Of a stretch of 64,000 nt of DNA, positions 38,065 to 48,536 are shown one piece after another. Positions within the stretch are counted from its first letter, which is position 1; the number at the start of each line of letters is the position of its first letter. This stretch comes from VRUE01 sp963774405. GTDB taxonomy: Bacteria > Actinomycetota > Thermoleophilia > Solirubrobacterales > 70-9. The translations under genes and the position numbers were made by a program. The DNA is taken from contig CAVZEV010000007.1 in NCBI GenBank assembly GCA_963774405.1, forward strand, positions 62,001-126,000, in the 5' to 3' direction. The notes beneath the pieces are model-generated. The model searched no databases, was not told the DNA's origin, and saw only the letters and a program-made list of their open reading frames with translations.

Positions 38065-40382
38065 GCGATCTCGCCCTCGGCGCCGCCGAGGCGGTACGCG
38101 AGTTCGGCCGGCTCCGCCACGGCGACGTCGCCTTCGCCGGCGGCAAGGGCGCCAACCTCGGCGAGCTGACCGCGGCCGGCCTGCCGGTCCCACCCGGCTT
38201 CGTGATCGGCGCTCCCGCCTACGCGGCCTTCTGCGACGGCAACGGCCTGCGCGCCCGGATCGAGGCGAGGCTGGCGGCGGTCGACGTCGAGGACACCGAC
38301 GAGCTCGACCGGGCCGCGGCCGAGATCCGCGCCGAGGTCGAGGCGGAGCCCCTGCCGGACTGGCTCAGCGAGGCGATCCGCGGGGCCTACCTGAGACTGG
38401 GGGGCGAGGACGAGCGGCTTGCCGTCGCGGTCCGCTCCTCGGCCACCGCCGAGGACACCGCGTCGGCCTCCTTCGCGGGGATGAACGAGACGCTCTTGAA
38501 CGTGCGCGGCGCATCGGCCGTGCTGGCGGCCGTGCGCAGCTGCTGGTCCTCGCTCTTCGGCGCCCGCACCGTCTATTACCGGGCCAAGCGCGGCTTCGAC
38601 CAGGCCGGGATGGACATCGCCGTCGTCGTCCAGCGCCAGGTCGAGTCGACCCGGGCCGGGGTGATGTTCACGATCGATCCCGCCGGCGGTGCGCGCGACC
38701 GGCTCGTGATCGAGGGCGCCTTCGGCCTCGGCGAGTCGGTCGTCTCCGGCTCTGTCTCGCCGGACCGCTACGTCGTCGCCAAGGACGGGCTGGCGATCGA
38801 GCAGCGCGAAGTGCGGCGCAAGGAGCTGACGATCGAGTATGCCGCCGACGGCGGCACCGCGACCCGCGAGCTGAGCGGGGACGAGGCCGAGCGGGCGGTG
38901 CTGAGCGACGAGGAGGTGCGCAGGGTGGCGGAGCTGGGGGTCCGGATCGAGAACCACTACGGGACCCCGCAGGACACCGAGTGGGCGTTCGACGCCGGCG
39001 GCGAGGTCTGGATGCTGCAGTCCCGCCCGGTAACGAGCATCGGCGGCGAGGGCGACGGCGAGGCCGGGCCCGCGGCGGCGACCGGCAAGCAGCTGGTCAA
39101 GGGCCTCGGCGCCGCGCCGGGGATGGCTTCCGGGACGGTGCGGGTGATCAAGGCCCGCGAGCAAGCCGACGAGCTCAACGAGGGCGAGGTCCTGGTCACC
39201 CACATGACCGCGCCCGACTGGGTGCCGTTGATGCGCCGCGCCGCGGCGATCGTCACCGACTCCGGCGGCATGACCTGCCACGCCGCGATCGTCTCGCGCG
39301 AGCTCGGCATCCCCTGCGTGGTCGGCACCGCGAGCGCGACCACGACCCTGCGCGACGGCGAGACCGTCACGGTCGACGCCGGTAGCGGGGTCGTCAGCGC
39401 CGGGGCGACGGCGAGCGAGCAGGCCGCCGTCGCCGCTGCCGCCGGGACCGCGGCGCCCGCGCCGCCGCTGCGCACGAAGCTCCTGGTCAACCTCTCCGAG
39501 CCCTCGCAGCTCGAGCGGATCAAGGACCTCGAGGTCGACGGCGTCGGCCTGCTGCGAGCCGAGCTGATGGTGGTCGAGGCACTCGACGGCGAGCACCCGC
39601 GGGCGCTGCTGCAGCGCGGCGAGGGCGAGCGCTTCAGCGAGCGGATGGCCGAGTCGCTGACCCGCTTCGCCGCCGCCTTCTCGCCGCGCCCGATCACCTA
39701 CCGCACGATCGACTTCCGCAGCAACGAGTTCCGCGGCCTGGGTGGCGGCGAGCGCTTCGAGCCCGAGGAGGCCAACCCGATGATCGGCTACCGCGGCGCC
39801 CTGCGCTACACCCACGAGCCCGACCTGCTCGAGCTCGAGCTGGTCGCGATCGAGCGCGTCTGGGCGGCGGGGCACGACAACATCCACGTGATGCTGCCCT
39901 TCGTCCGCACCCCCGGCGAAGTCGCCTTCTGCCGCACCCTGTTCGAGCGCGCGGGCCTGCTCGGGCGGCCGGGCTTCGAGCTCTGGGTGATGGCCGAGGT
40001 GCCCTCGGTCCTCTTCCACCTGCCGCGCTACGCGCAGCTCGGCATCGCCGGCATCTCGATCGGCTCCAATGACCTGACCCAGCTCGTGCTCGGCGCCGAC
40101 CGCGACTCCGAGCTGGTCGCCGAGGTCTTCGACGAGCGCGACCCGGCCGTCACCGAGTACATCGAGGAGCTGCTGCACCGCGCCCACGAGCTCGGCCTGC
40201 GCACCTCGATCTGCGGCCAGGCGCCGTCGGTCTACCCCGAGTACGCGGAGCTGCTGGTCGGCTGCGGGATCGAGGCGATCTCGGTCAACATCGACGCGGT
40301 CGGGCGGGCCCGCGAGCTGATCGGCGCGGCCGAGTCGCGGCTGAGGCTCGAACGAGGATCAAGCGAAGGGAGTCCCGGGTGA
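38061..40382 (+). CDS. ppsA: phosphoenolpyruvate synthase
   Basis: 773 residues. N-terminal ATP-binding domain (FAGGKGANLGELTAAGLPVP; VRSSATAEDTASASFAGMNE), central phosphohistidine domain with GGMTCHAAIVSRELGIPCVV (catalytic His), and C-terminal PEP/pyruvate barrel (RTIDFRSNEFRGL; GSNDLTQLVLGADRDSELVA; CGQAPS with the catalytic Cys). It converts pyruvate and ATP to PEP, AMP and phosphate; it can also serve energy recovery in slow growth. Overlaps usp by 4 bp and the next fragment by 4 bp (GTGA). Confidence 0.92.
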   Translation: MSDLALGAAEAVREFGRLRHGDVAFAGGKGANLGELTAAGLPVPPGFVIGAPAYAAFCDGNGLRARIEARLAAVDVEDTDELDRAAAEIRAEVEAEPLPDWLSEAIRGAYLRLGGEDERLAVAVRSSATAEDTASASFAGMNETLLNVRGASAVLAAVRSCWSSLFGARTVYYRAKRGFDQAGMDIAVVVQRQVESTRAGVMFTIDPAGGARDRLVIEGAFGLGESVVSGSVSPDRYVVAKDGLAIEQREVRRKELTIEYAADGGTATRELSGDEAERAVLSDEEVRRVAELGVRIENHYGTPQDTEWAFDAGGEVWMLQSRPVTSIGGEGDGEAGPAAATGKQLVKGLGAAPGMASGTVRVIKAREQADELNEGEVLVTHMTAPDWVPLMRRAAAIVTDSGGMTCHAAIVSRELGIPCVVGTASATTTLRDGETVTVDAGSGVVSAGATASEQAAVAAAAGTAAPAPPLRTKLLVNLSEPSQLERIKDLEVDGVGLLRAELMVVEALDGEHPRALLQRGEGERFSERMAESLTRFAAAFSPRPITYRTIDFRSNEFRGLGGGERFEPEEANPMIGYRGALRYTHEPDLLELELVAIERVWAAGHDNIHVMLPFVRTPGEVAFCRTLFERAGLLGRPGFELWVMAEVPSVLFHLPRYAQLGIAGISIGSNDLTQLVLGADRDSELVAEVFDERDPAVTEYIEELLHRAHELGLRTSICGQAPSVYPEYAELLVGCGIEAISVNIDAVGRARELIGAAESRLRLERGSSEGSPG

Positions 40383-40527
40383 ACGCCTACCAGCTGACCG
40401 CCTGGCAGTCGCAGGCGGAGATCCGCGAGCTGACCGCCGGCCTCGGCGCCGAGCTGGTGCTCGACATGGTCGGCTCCGATGACTCGATCGCCCTCGCCGC
40501 CGCGGTCTCGCGCTTCCAGAGCCACTG

Positions 40528-40528
<1 letters not shown>
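40379..40528 (+). pseudogene. alcohol dehydrogenase fragment
   Basis: 49 codons (from GTG overlapping the ppsA stop) reading ELTAGLGAELVLDMVGSDDS and IALAAAVSRF. This is a stretch typical of the coenzyme domain of zinc alcohol dehydrogenases, without the rest. The last bases include the ATG of the next gene (TGATG). It is either a decayed remnant or a retained spacer that keeps translation coupled. Confidence 0.5.
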
Positions 40529-41541
<1,013 letters not shown>

Positions 41542-41545
41542 GCCG

Positions 41546-42961
41546 ATGGCGCGACCCGAGTTCGCGCAGCTCGTCCCCTTCCGGATCGATCGCTTCGAGG
41601 AGCTGCTCGGCGAGGACTACCCGCGGGTCGAGGCGGCGGCCGAGCGCGCCAGGGAGGTCTTCGCCGGGCGGGCGGTCTGGAACCTCAGCTCGACCCTCGC
41701 CGGTGGCGGCGTGGCGGAGATGCTGCGCACGCTCCTCCCCTACGTTCGCGGCGCCGGCGTCGACGCGCGCTGGGTGGTGCTGCGCGAGGACGGCCCCTTC
41801 TTCGAGCTGACCAAGCGCCTGCACAACAACCTGCACGGCGAGCCCGGCGACGGCGGGCCGCTCGGCCCCGAGCAGCGCGATCTCTACAGCGCAACGCTCG
41901 CCTCCAGCGCCCGCGACCTCGGGCGCCTGCTGCAGCCCGACGACCTCGTCTTTCTCCACGACCCGCAGACGGCGGGGCTGGTCGGCGCGGTGCAGGCCGC
42001 GGGGGCGACGGCGATCTGGCGCTGCCACATCGGCGCCGACCGGCCGAACGAGCTCGTCCAGCGCGCCTGGGACTTTCTCCGCCCCGACGTCGGCGCCGCC
42101 GACCTCTGCGTCTTCTCGCGCAGCGCCTATGCCTGGGAGGGGCTCGACCCCGAGCGCGTCCGGGTGATGCCGCCCTCGGTCGACCCGCTCTCGCCGAAGA
42201 ACCAGGGCCTCGACCCTGCCACCGTCGAGGAGATCGTCTGCATGATCGGGCTCGGCCACCGGCCCGCCCGCTTCGCCCCCGCCTTCGATCGCGCCGACGG
42301 CACCCCCGCCCGGGTCGACCGACGGGCGGCGATCGTCCAGGAGGCGCCGCTGCCCAAGGGAGCGCGGGTCGTGCTCCAGGTCTCGCGCTGGGACCGGCTC
42401 AAGGACCATCCCGGCCTGCTCACCTGCTTCGAGCGCGGGCTCGCCGACCGCAACCTGCACCTCGTCCTCGCCGGCCCGGCGACCGCTGCCGTCTCCGACG
42501 ACCCCGAGGGGGTACAGGTCTGGCAGGAAGTGAAGGCGGCCTGGGAGAAGCTGCCGGAGCAGGTCCGCCTGCGGGCTCACCTGGTCAACCTGCCGATGGA
42601 GGACGCCGACGAGAACGCGGTGATGGTCAACGCCCTGCAGCGGCGGGCCGAGATCGTCGTGCAGAAGAGCATCGCCGAGGGCTTCGGCCTGACCGTCGCC
42701 GAGGCGATGTGGAAGCGCCGGCCGGTGATCGGCACCCGCGTCGGCGGCATCCAGGACCAGATCGTCGACGGCGAGAGCGGCCTGTTGGTCGACGACCCGC
42801 ACGACCTCGAGGCGCTGGCGGCGGCGATCGGCGCGCTCGCCGACGACCGCGAGCTGGCTGCCGAGCTGGGCGAGCGCGCTCGCGAGCGCGTCTACGAACA
42901 CTTCCTCATGCCAACCCGCCTCGCCGAATACGCCGACCTCCTGGTGGAGCTGGGCCAATGA
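41546..42961 (+). CDS. GT4 glycosyltransferase, trehalose synthase (TreT)-like
   Basis: 471 residues, GT-B fold. N-terminal VWNLSSTLAGGGVAEMLRTL and IWRCHIGADRPNELVQRAWD match TreT-type trehalose synthases (NDP-glucose plus glucose to trehalose). The C-terminal domain has VSRWDRLKDHPG and KSIAEGFGLTVAEAMWKRRP with the E-x7-E nucleotide-sugar site. Exact substrate is inferred. Starts 4 bp after the deacetylase gene. Trehalose would fit a stress/dormancy operon. Confidence 0.8.
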   Translation: MARPEFAQLVPFRIDRFEELLGEDYPRVEAAAERAREVFAGRAVWNLSSTLAGGGVAEMLRTLLPYVRGAGVDARWVVLREDGPFFELTKRLHNNLHGEPGDGGPLGPEQRDLYSATLASSARDLGRLLQPDDLVFLHDPQTAGLVGAVQAAGATAIWRCHIGADRPNELVQRAWDFLRPDVGAADLCVFSRSAYAWEGLDPERVRVMPPSVDPLSPKNQGLDPATVEEIVCMIGLGHRPARFAPAFDRADGTPARVDRRAAIVQEAPLPKGARVVLQVSRWDRLKDHPGLLTCFERGLADRNLHLVLAGPATAAVSDDPEGVQVWQEVKAAWEKLPEQVRLRAHLVNLPMEDADENAVMVNALQRRAEIVVQKSIAEGFGLTVAEAMWKRRPVIGTRVGGIQDQIVDGESGLLVDDPHDLEALAAAIGALADDRELAAELGERARERVYEHFLMPTRLAEYADLLVELGQ

Positions 42962-42963
42962 GC

Positions 42964-43010
42964 TTCCGGTGCGCTTTATCCCTCTATATCCGGGAAAAGG
43001 CGCACCGGAA
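42964..43010. repeat. palindromic element, type 1, copy 1
   Basis: TTCCGGTGCGC (42964-42974) and GCGCACCGGAA (43000-43010) pair perfectly, with TTTATCCC/GGGAAAAG continuing inward. A second copy lies within cydD at 51795-51839. Here it lies directly between the TreT-like stop and the next gene. Confidence 0.6.
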
Positions 43011-43013
43011 CGG

Positions 43014-45728
43014 ATGGGGGCCGGGGTGAGCGGGGGGTATCCGGAGGGACGGGAGGCCGATGGGGTGCTGCGGGACGGGTCGACCGTGCATTTGCGGCCG
43101 GTGCGGCCCGATGACGAGGAGGCTCTGCGCGAGTTCTTCGCCGGGCTCGACCAGGCCTCGCAGGCCTTTCGCTTCTTCTCCGGCGCGATCGACCTCGACG
43201 GGATCGCGCGGATGATGGCCGGTGTCGACTACCTGGGGCGCTATGGGCTGATCGCCTCGCGTGGGCCGGGGCGGCGGCCGGTCGGCCACGGCGTCTACAT
43301 CGGGATCGGCGAAGGCCGGGCCGAGGTCGCCTTCGCGGTCGTCGACGAGCTGCAGGGCCACGGCCTGGGGACGATCCTGCTCGCTCACCTCGCCGCGGCG
43401 GCCGGCGCGAACGGCATCGAGACCTTCCGCGCCGAGGTCCTGCCCCAGAACCACCGGATGATCGGGATGTTCCGCGAGAGCGGCTTCCCGGTCGAGATCG
43501 CCGCCGGCCCCGACTGCCTGCGGGTCGAGTTCCCGACCTCGCTCTCGGCGGCGGCGATCGCCCGCTTCGAGGACCGCGACCGGATCGCCGCGCGGGCCGC
43601 GGTGGCGCGCTTCCTCAAACCGAGCTCGATCGCGGTCGTCGGCGCCTCGCGCCGCGAGGGCGCGGTCGGCGGCGCCGTGCTGCGCAACCTGCTCGAGTCC
43701 GGCTTCCCCGGCGACGTCTACCCGGTCAACCCGGCCGCGGGCAGCGTCCAGGGCCTGCCGGCCTTCGCGAGCGTGGCGGAGGTTCCCGGCGAGATCGACC
43801 TCGCCGTGCTCGCGGTCAAGGCCGAGGCGACGGTGGCGGTGGCGCGCGAGTGCGCCGCCAAGGGCGCCCACTCGCTGGTCGTGCTCTCGGCCGGCTTCGG
43901 CGAGTCGGGGCCGCAGGGTGCCAAGCGCGAGCGCGAGCTGCTCGCCGCCTGCCGCGAGACCGGGATGCGACTGATCGGCCCCAACTGCCTCGGCATCCTC
44001 GACACCCGGCCCGAGCGCGGCCTCAACGTCACCTTCGCGCCGAGCGCGCCGCGCGCCGGCAACGTCGCCTTCGCCACCCAGAGCGGCGCGCTCGGGCTCG
44101 CCCTGATCGAGTTCGCGGCGACGCGCTCGCTCGGCGTCTCCTCCTTCGCCTCGCTCGGCAACCGCGCCGACATCACCGCCAACGACCTGCTCGAGTTCTG
44201 GGAGGAGGACGAGGGCACCCGCCTCGCCCTCGCCTACATCGAGTCCTTCACCGACCCGCGCCGCTTCGCCCGGGTGGCGCGGCGAGTCGGTCGGCGCAAG
44301 CCGCTGATCGTGGTCAAGAGCGGCCGCTCGGCCGCCGGGGCGCGGGCCGCAAGCTCCCACACCGGGGCGCTGTTGGCGGCCTCGGACCGCACCACCGACG
44401 CGCTCTTCGAGCAGTCGGGCGTGATCCGCGCCGAGACCCTGGCCGAGCTGCTCGACGTCGCCTCGCTGCTCGCCGGCCAGCCGCTGCCGGCCGGGCCGCG
44501 GGTCGGCATCCTCACCAACGCGGGCGGGCCGGCGATCATGTGCGCCGACGCCTGCGACGCGGCCGGGCTCGAGGTGCCCGAGCTGCCCGCGGAGCTGCGC
44601 GCCGAGCTCGCTTCCTTCCTGGCGAGCGAGGCCTCCACCGCCAACCCGGTCGACATGATCGCCACCGCGAGCGCCGAGCAGTACCGGCGGGCGATCGCGG
44701 CGCTGGGCGCCTGGGAGGGCATCGACGCGCTGATCGCGATCTTCATCCGGCCGCTGCAGACCGAGAGCGAGGAGATCGCCGCCGCGGTACAGGAGGCGGC
44801 TGCCGAGCTGGAGCGTGAGATCCCCGTCCAGGCCGTCTTCATGACCCCGGCCGAGAGCGCCGCGATCGCCGCCACGGCGACGCTGCCGACCTACCTCTAC
44901 CCCGAGGACGCGGCACGGGCGCTGGCCAAGGCCGCCCGCTACGCGCGCCGGCGCGAGCGCCCGCAGCCGGCGCCGCCGCGGCTCGGCGGCCTGCGCGATG
45001 CCGAGGCCGCCTCGATCCTGGCCGAGGCGCTCGGCGCCGGGCGCGAGTGGCTGGGCGCCGAGGAGTGCCTGCGGCTGCTCGACTGCTACGGCATCGCCGC
45101 GCCCGAGGCGATCGTCGCCGCGAGCCCCGAGGCGGCGGGCGAGGCCGCGAGCGCGCTCAGCGGGCCGCTGGCGCTGAAGGCGCACGGGCCCGAGATCCTG
45201 CACAAGAGCGAGCTGGGCGCGGTCCGCGCCGGCCTGCGCGGCGCCGAGGAGGTCGCAGCGGCGGCGCGGCAGATGGACGCCGGCCTGGCCGCGGCCGGGC
45301 TCGAGCGCGCCTCCTTCCTCGTCCAGCGCATGGTCGAGGACGGGGTCGAGTTGCTGGTCGGGGTGGCGAGCGACCCGGTCTTCGGCCCGGTCGTCGCCTG
45401 CGGCGCCGGCGGCACCGCGGTCGAGCTGCTCGGCGACGTCTCGGTGCGGGTCTGCCCGCTCGACGCCGACGACGGCGAGGAGATGATCCTCTCGCTGGCG
45501 ATCTTCCCGATGCTGACCGGGTTCCGCGGCGCCCCGCCGGTCGACCTCGAGGCGCTCGCCGAGCTGGTGCTGCGGGTCGGCGCCCTCGCCGACGCCCACC
45601 GCGAGATCGTCGAGCTCGACCTCAACCCGGTGATCGCGACGCCCGACGGCGCCCTCGCCGTCGACGCCCGCGTCCGCATCGCGCCGCCACGGCCGGGGCG
45701 CCGCCCCTGGCCCGGCACCTGGTCCTGA
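43014..45728 (+). CDS. GNAT acetyltransferase fused to ADP-forming acyl-CoA synthetase
   Basis: About 904 residues; I take the ATG at 43014, just outside the palindrome, although the frame is open from 42969. Order: GNAT domain (VHLRPVRPDDEEALREFF; ELQGHGLGTILLAHLAA), CoA-binding (SIAVVGASRREGAVGGAVLR), ligase-CoA (GPNCLGILDTRP; ATQSGALGLALIEFAA; phospho-His region SSHTGALLAASDRTTDALFE) and ATP-grasp (LALKAHGPEILHKSELGAVR; DLNPVIA). Bacterial relatives (PatZ/Pat) acetylate and silence acetyl-CoA synthetases, or make acyl-CoA. Last gene of the usp operon. Confidence 0.85.
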   Translation: MGAGVSGGYPEGREADGVLRDGSTVHLRPVRPDDEEALREFFAGLDQASQAFRFFSGAIDLDGIARMMAGVDYLGRYGLIASRGPGRRPVGHGVYIGIGEGRAEVAFAVVDELQGHGLGTILLAHLAAAAGANGIETFRAEVLPQNHRMIGMFRESGFPVEIAAGPDCLRVEFPTSLSAAAIARFEDRDRIAARAAVARFLKPSSIAVVGASRREGAVGGAVLRNLLESGFPGDVYPVNPAAGSVQGLPAFASVAEVPGEIDLAVLAVKAEATVAVARECAAKGAHSLVVLSAGFGESGPQGAKRERELLAACRETGMRLIGPNCLGILDTRPERGLNVTFAPSAPRAGNVAFATQSGALGLALIEFAATRSLGVSSFASLGNRADITANDLLEFWEEDEGTRLALAYIESFTDPRRFARVARRVGRRKPLIVVKSGRSAAGARAASSHTGALLAASDRTTDALFEQSGVIRAETLAELLDVASLLAGQPLPAGPRVGILTNAGGPAIMCADACDAAGLEVPELPAELRAELASFLASEASTANPVDMIATASAEQYRRAIAALGAWEGIDALIAIFIRPLQTESEEIAAAVQEAAAELEREIPVQAVFMTPAESAAIAATATLPTYLYPEDAARALAKAARYARRRERPQPAPPRLGGLRDAEAASILAEALGAGREWLGAEECLRLLDCYGIAAPEAIVAASPEAAGEAASALSGPLALKAHGPEILHKSELGAVRAGLRGAEEVAAAARQMDAGLAAAGLERASFLVQRMVEDGVELLVGVASDPVFGPVVACGAGGTAVELLGDVSVRVCPLDADDGEEMILSLAIFPMLTGFRGAPPVDLEALAELVLRVGALADAHREIVELDLNPVIATPDGALAVDARVRIAPPRPGRRPWPGTWS

Positions 45729-45729
45729 G

Positions 45730-46219
45730 CTAGGTGAAGACGATCTGGCCGCCGGCGGCGAGGCCGTAGAACTCGCCGACCGTGATCACGTCGTCGACCT
45801 CCTCGATGAAGTCGTCCTTGCGAGAGGTCGAAGAGGTCGACCGAGGCCTTGCAGGCGTAGAGCCCCGCGCCGGATTCGGCGATCAGCTCGACGAACTCGG
45901 GGATCGGCGGGATGTCGAGCTTCTCCATCTCCGTCGCCAGCTTGTGGGTGACGAGGGCGGAGACGCCGGGGATGCCGCCGGCCCAGGTCGCCAGGTGCAG
46001 GCCGGGGTTGCCGACCGTCGCCACCTTGACGTGCTCGTGCTTGGCCCTGTTGATCGCGTCGAGGCCGAAGAAGGTGAAGAAGAGGTTGGCCTCGATGCCC
46101 TCCATGCGGGCGCCGTTGGCCATGATCAAGCCCGGGTAGATCCCCTCCAGCGAGCCCTTGGAGACGACGATCGAGACCTTCTCGATCGCCTCGGTGGCGT
46201 TGCCGTTCGCTTCGCTCAT
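45730..46219 (-). CDS. DsrE/DsrF-like sulfur-carrier family protein (frame-broken)
   Basis: About 162 residues. VSIVVSKGSLEGIYPGLIMA, EANLFFTFFGLDAINRAKHE and GLYACKASVDLFDLS are typical of the DsrE/peroxiredoxin-like family; the Cys in YACKAS is in the conserved active position. Near 45825 one extra base shifts the frame; corrected, it continues KDDFIEEVDDVITVGEFYGL and ends AAGGQIVFT. Third gene of the SQR-DsrC-DsrE operon, pointing to sulfane-sulfur handling. Confidence 0.75.
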
Positions 46220-46231
46220 CGTCTCCTCCTC

Positions 46232-46549
46232 CTAGATGCAGCCGCGGGGCTTGGGGATGCCGGCGACCTTGGCGGCGAGCTTGGCCGGGCCCTTCGGGAA
46301 CAGCTGGTACAGCTCTTTGACCGGCACGCCCGAGGCCTTGCCCAGGGTGCGGATCGTCGGCGCCGAGCCGGTCTCCAGGTAGGTCTTGCGCATGAAGTTG
46401 ACGACCAGCCAGTGGCGATCGGTCAGCTCGCCGATGCCGGCTTCGGCGGCGATCTCGGCGGCGACCTGCTCGTTCCACTGGCCGGGATCGGCGAGGAAGC
46501 CCTCGGCGTCGACGTCGACGGCGCTGCCGGCGTAGGTCATCGTGCTCAC
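46232..46549 (-). CDS. DsrC/TusE-family sulfur carrier
   Basis: 105 residues from a GTG at 46549 behind AAGGAGG that overlaps the SQR stop (GTGA). DsrC signature: DAEGFLADPGQWNEQVAAEI, LTDRHWLVVNFMRKTYLETG, LYQLFPKGPAKLAAKVAGIP and the C-terminal PKPRGCI with the conserved penultimate Cys. Only this Cys of the two in DsrC sensu stricto is present, as in TusE/RspA-type members. It carries persulfide sulfur, here probably from the upstream SQR. Confidence 0.85.
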   Translation of the reverse strand: MSTMTYAGSAVDVDAEGFLADPGQWNEQVAAEIAAEAGIGELTDRHWLVVNFMRKTYLETGSAPTIRTLGKASGVPVKELYQLFPKGPAKLAAKVAGIPKPRGCI

Positions 46550-47809
46550 GGTTGTCCTCCTTGGTCGGGGGGCGCGTGCTTGCCCGCCATCGAGAACTCG
46601 GCGCCGACGCCGGGGATCTCGCGACCGGGCAGCAGCACGTGCCAGTACAGGGGCTGGAAGGCGAGCTTGCCGAGGTGGTTGAGGCGCGACTCGCGCAGCA
46701 GCGAGAGCGGCCCGACGTGCGGCTCCGGGTAGCGCCCGGGCAGCGGCTCGACCTCGTAGTCGAAGTCGATCAGCAGGGCCTTGTGGAAGCCGCTCTCGAT
46801 GAAGCAGTTGACGTGCCCGTCGTAGCTGCCCTCGGGCTCCTCGCCGGCGAGCGCGCGGCCGACGTTGGCGCACAGCGTCTCGGCCTCGAAGTGGGTGGCC
46901 GAGCCGGCCTTCGAGGTCGGCAGGCCGGCGGCGTCGCCGATCGCGAAGACGTTCGGCGGCGACCTTGCTGCTGCAGGGTGTGGATGTCGACGGCGACGAA
47001 GCCGAGCTCGTCGCCGAGGCCCGGCGAGCGCTCGACGAAGGGGGCGCCCCCGTGCAGGGGGATGACCACGGCGAGGTCGAAGGGGACCTCGCGCTCGTCC
47101 CAGCTGATCAGCTTGCGCTCGGCGCCGTCGACGCGGCCGGTGGCGAACTCGGCTCTCCAGCTCGATCCCGCGCTCGCTCGAGCATGCCGCCCAGGTGCTC
47201 GGCGGCGACCGGCTTGGTGAAGGCGGCGTCGAGCGGGGTGACGTAGGTGATCTCGACCTGGTCGCGGACGCCGCGCTCGCGCAGGAACCAGTCGACGAGG
47301 AAGCAGAACTCCAGCGGCGCGACCGGGCACTTGATCGGCATGTCGATCAGGTTGACGACGAGCCGGCCGCGCTCGAAGCCGGCGAGCGCTTCGCGCAGCG
47401 CCCTGGCGTCCTCGAGCGTGTAGAAGCCGAAGACGCTCTCGCCCCAGCCGGGGCCGCGCAGGCCCTCGGTCTCCTCGTAGAGCAGCTTGGCGCCGCTGGC
47501 GACGACCAACGCGTCGTAGGCGATGCCCTCGCCGTCGCCGAGCTCGACCGTGCTCGCGGCGGCGTCGACCCGGTCTACCTCGGCCTGGCGGAACTCGACC
47601 CCCTCGCGCAGCTGGGCGCGGCGGGAGCGGACGATGCCGTCGGGGTCTTCGAGCCCGAAGGGCACGAAGAGCAGGCCCGGCTGGTAGAGGTGGCGGTCGT
47701 CGCGATCGATCACGACGATCTCCAGCTCCTCGGCCGGGTGCCGGCGGCGCAGGCGGTTGGCGACGAGCGTTCCGCCCGTGCCGCCGCCGATGATCACGAC
47801 CCGCTTCAT
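46546..47809 (-). CDS. sqr: sulfide:quinone oxidoreductase-type flavoprotein (frame-broken)
   Basis: Starts at the ATG at 47809 (MKRVVIIGGGTGGTLVANRL). Then YQPGLLFVPFGLEDPDGIVR, VVASGAKLLYEETEGL, LIDMPIKCPVAPLEFCFLVD (cysteine pair region) and VTPLDAAFTKPVAAEHLGGM. Frame breaks near 47160 and 46965 interrupt the C-terminal half. Corrected, it continues with FVAVDIHTLQ, FAIGDAAGLPTSKAGSATHF and ends KHAPPDQGGQP. Two-electron oxidation of sulfide with quinone reduction is the family reaction. First gene of the sulfur operon; a box copy lies 31 bp upstream. Confidence 0.8.
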
Positions 47810-47839
47810 GCCCGCAGGATGCAACGCCTCGCCGTCGCC

Positions 47840-47872
47840 GCCATCCGGGGAAGGCCACAGTCCCGAGGTGGC
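47840..47872. promoter_or_regulatory. DosR-like box, SQR promoter
   Basis: GCCATCCGGGGAAGGCC (47840-47856) is a strong copy of the shared box. A weaker inverted partner (GTCCCGAGGTGGC, 47860-47872) follows. It lies just upstream of the SQR start at 47809. Confidence 0.5.
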
Positions 47873-47940
47873 TGTGCCGCAGCGGCGGGGCGCCGCGGAG
47901 CGTCCCTTTGCGCGCGCACTCACGCTCCGCGGTTTGAATC

Positions 47941-47955
47941 GCATCGGGGTTCCCC
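47941..47955. promoter_or_regulatory. possible DosR-like box before the membrane/YjzC-like operon
   Basis: GCATCGGGGTTCCCC matches the box variants at 55351 and 59533. It lies 63 bp before the ATG at 48018. Only one clear half is present. Confidence 0.35.
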
Positions 47956-48017
47956 CTCACACATCTCTGCGGCGTTGGGCGGATGCCGACCAATACGGGG
48001 GGTCATACCGTCAGGCC

Positions 48018-48536
48018 ATGCATCAACTGCTTGCTCCTCAGGGACAAGCGTCGGAGGCCGACAGCGAAGCCTTCCTGCTCGAACGGGCCACCACCGAGCA
48101 CGAGGTCGCCGAGCGGAAACGGGAAGCGACCCTCTCGAAGGCCGGCGCGGTCGCGACCCTGGCAGCCGCACTCGTCGCAATCCTCGCCGCTCCCGCATTC
48201 GAGGTGTCGGCGTTGGGTGGGACGACCCGCTGGATCCTGCTCGGCGCAGTCGTCGCCTTTCTGGCGGCGATCCTGCTCGCGGCAGTGGCGCTGTGGAGCC
48301 CGGTCGAACCCGGCGATCGTCCCAGCCGGGAGGAGCTTGACAACTGGACGACCCACCGCTTCCAGGTCGCCGAGATGCACCTCCACGTCCGCGATTTCAC
48401 CGAGATGTACGTGCTCGCCGCGCAGAGCGTCCGCGAGGCAAACGAAGCCGCCCAGGCGTGGCTCACCCGAGCAGTGTTGGCAGTGGGGATCGGCCTGCTG
48501 TTGCTCTTGGCCACGCTGGTGGGGGAGCTCGCATGA
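48018..48536 (+). CDS. membrane protein, three hydrophobic segments
   Basis: 172 residues from the ATG at 48018. An acidic/helical N-terminus (SEADSEAFLLERATTEHEVA) precedes two hydrophobic segments (about 45-62 and 70-92). A cytoplasmic helical stretch (MHLHVRDFTEMYVLAAQSVR) and a third segment (AVLAVGIGLLLLLATLVGEL) follow. It resembles small 2TM sensor/effector membrane proteins in layout, but no family is certain. The next gene overlaps its stop by 4 bp. Confidence 0.55.
   Translation: MHQLLAPQGQASEADSEAFLLERATTEHEVAERKREATLSKAGAVATLAAALVAILAAPAFEVSALGGTTRWILLGAVVAFLAAILLAAVALWSPVEPGDRPSREELDNWTTHRFQVAEMHLHVRDFTEMYVLAAQSVREANEAAQAWLTRAVLAVGIGLLLLLATLVGELA

Noticed and set aside
42984..45599. 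871-codon minus-strand frame opposite the GNAT/acyl-CoA ligase gene
   Set aside because: Antisense shadow of a gene with four recognisable domains; no RBS or family features.
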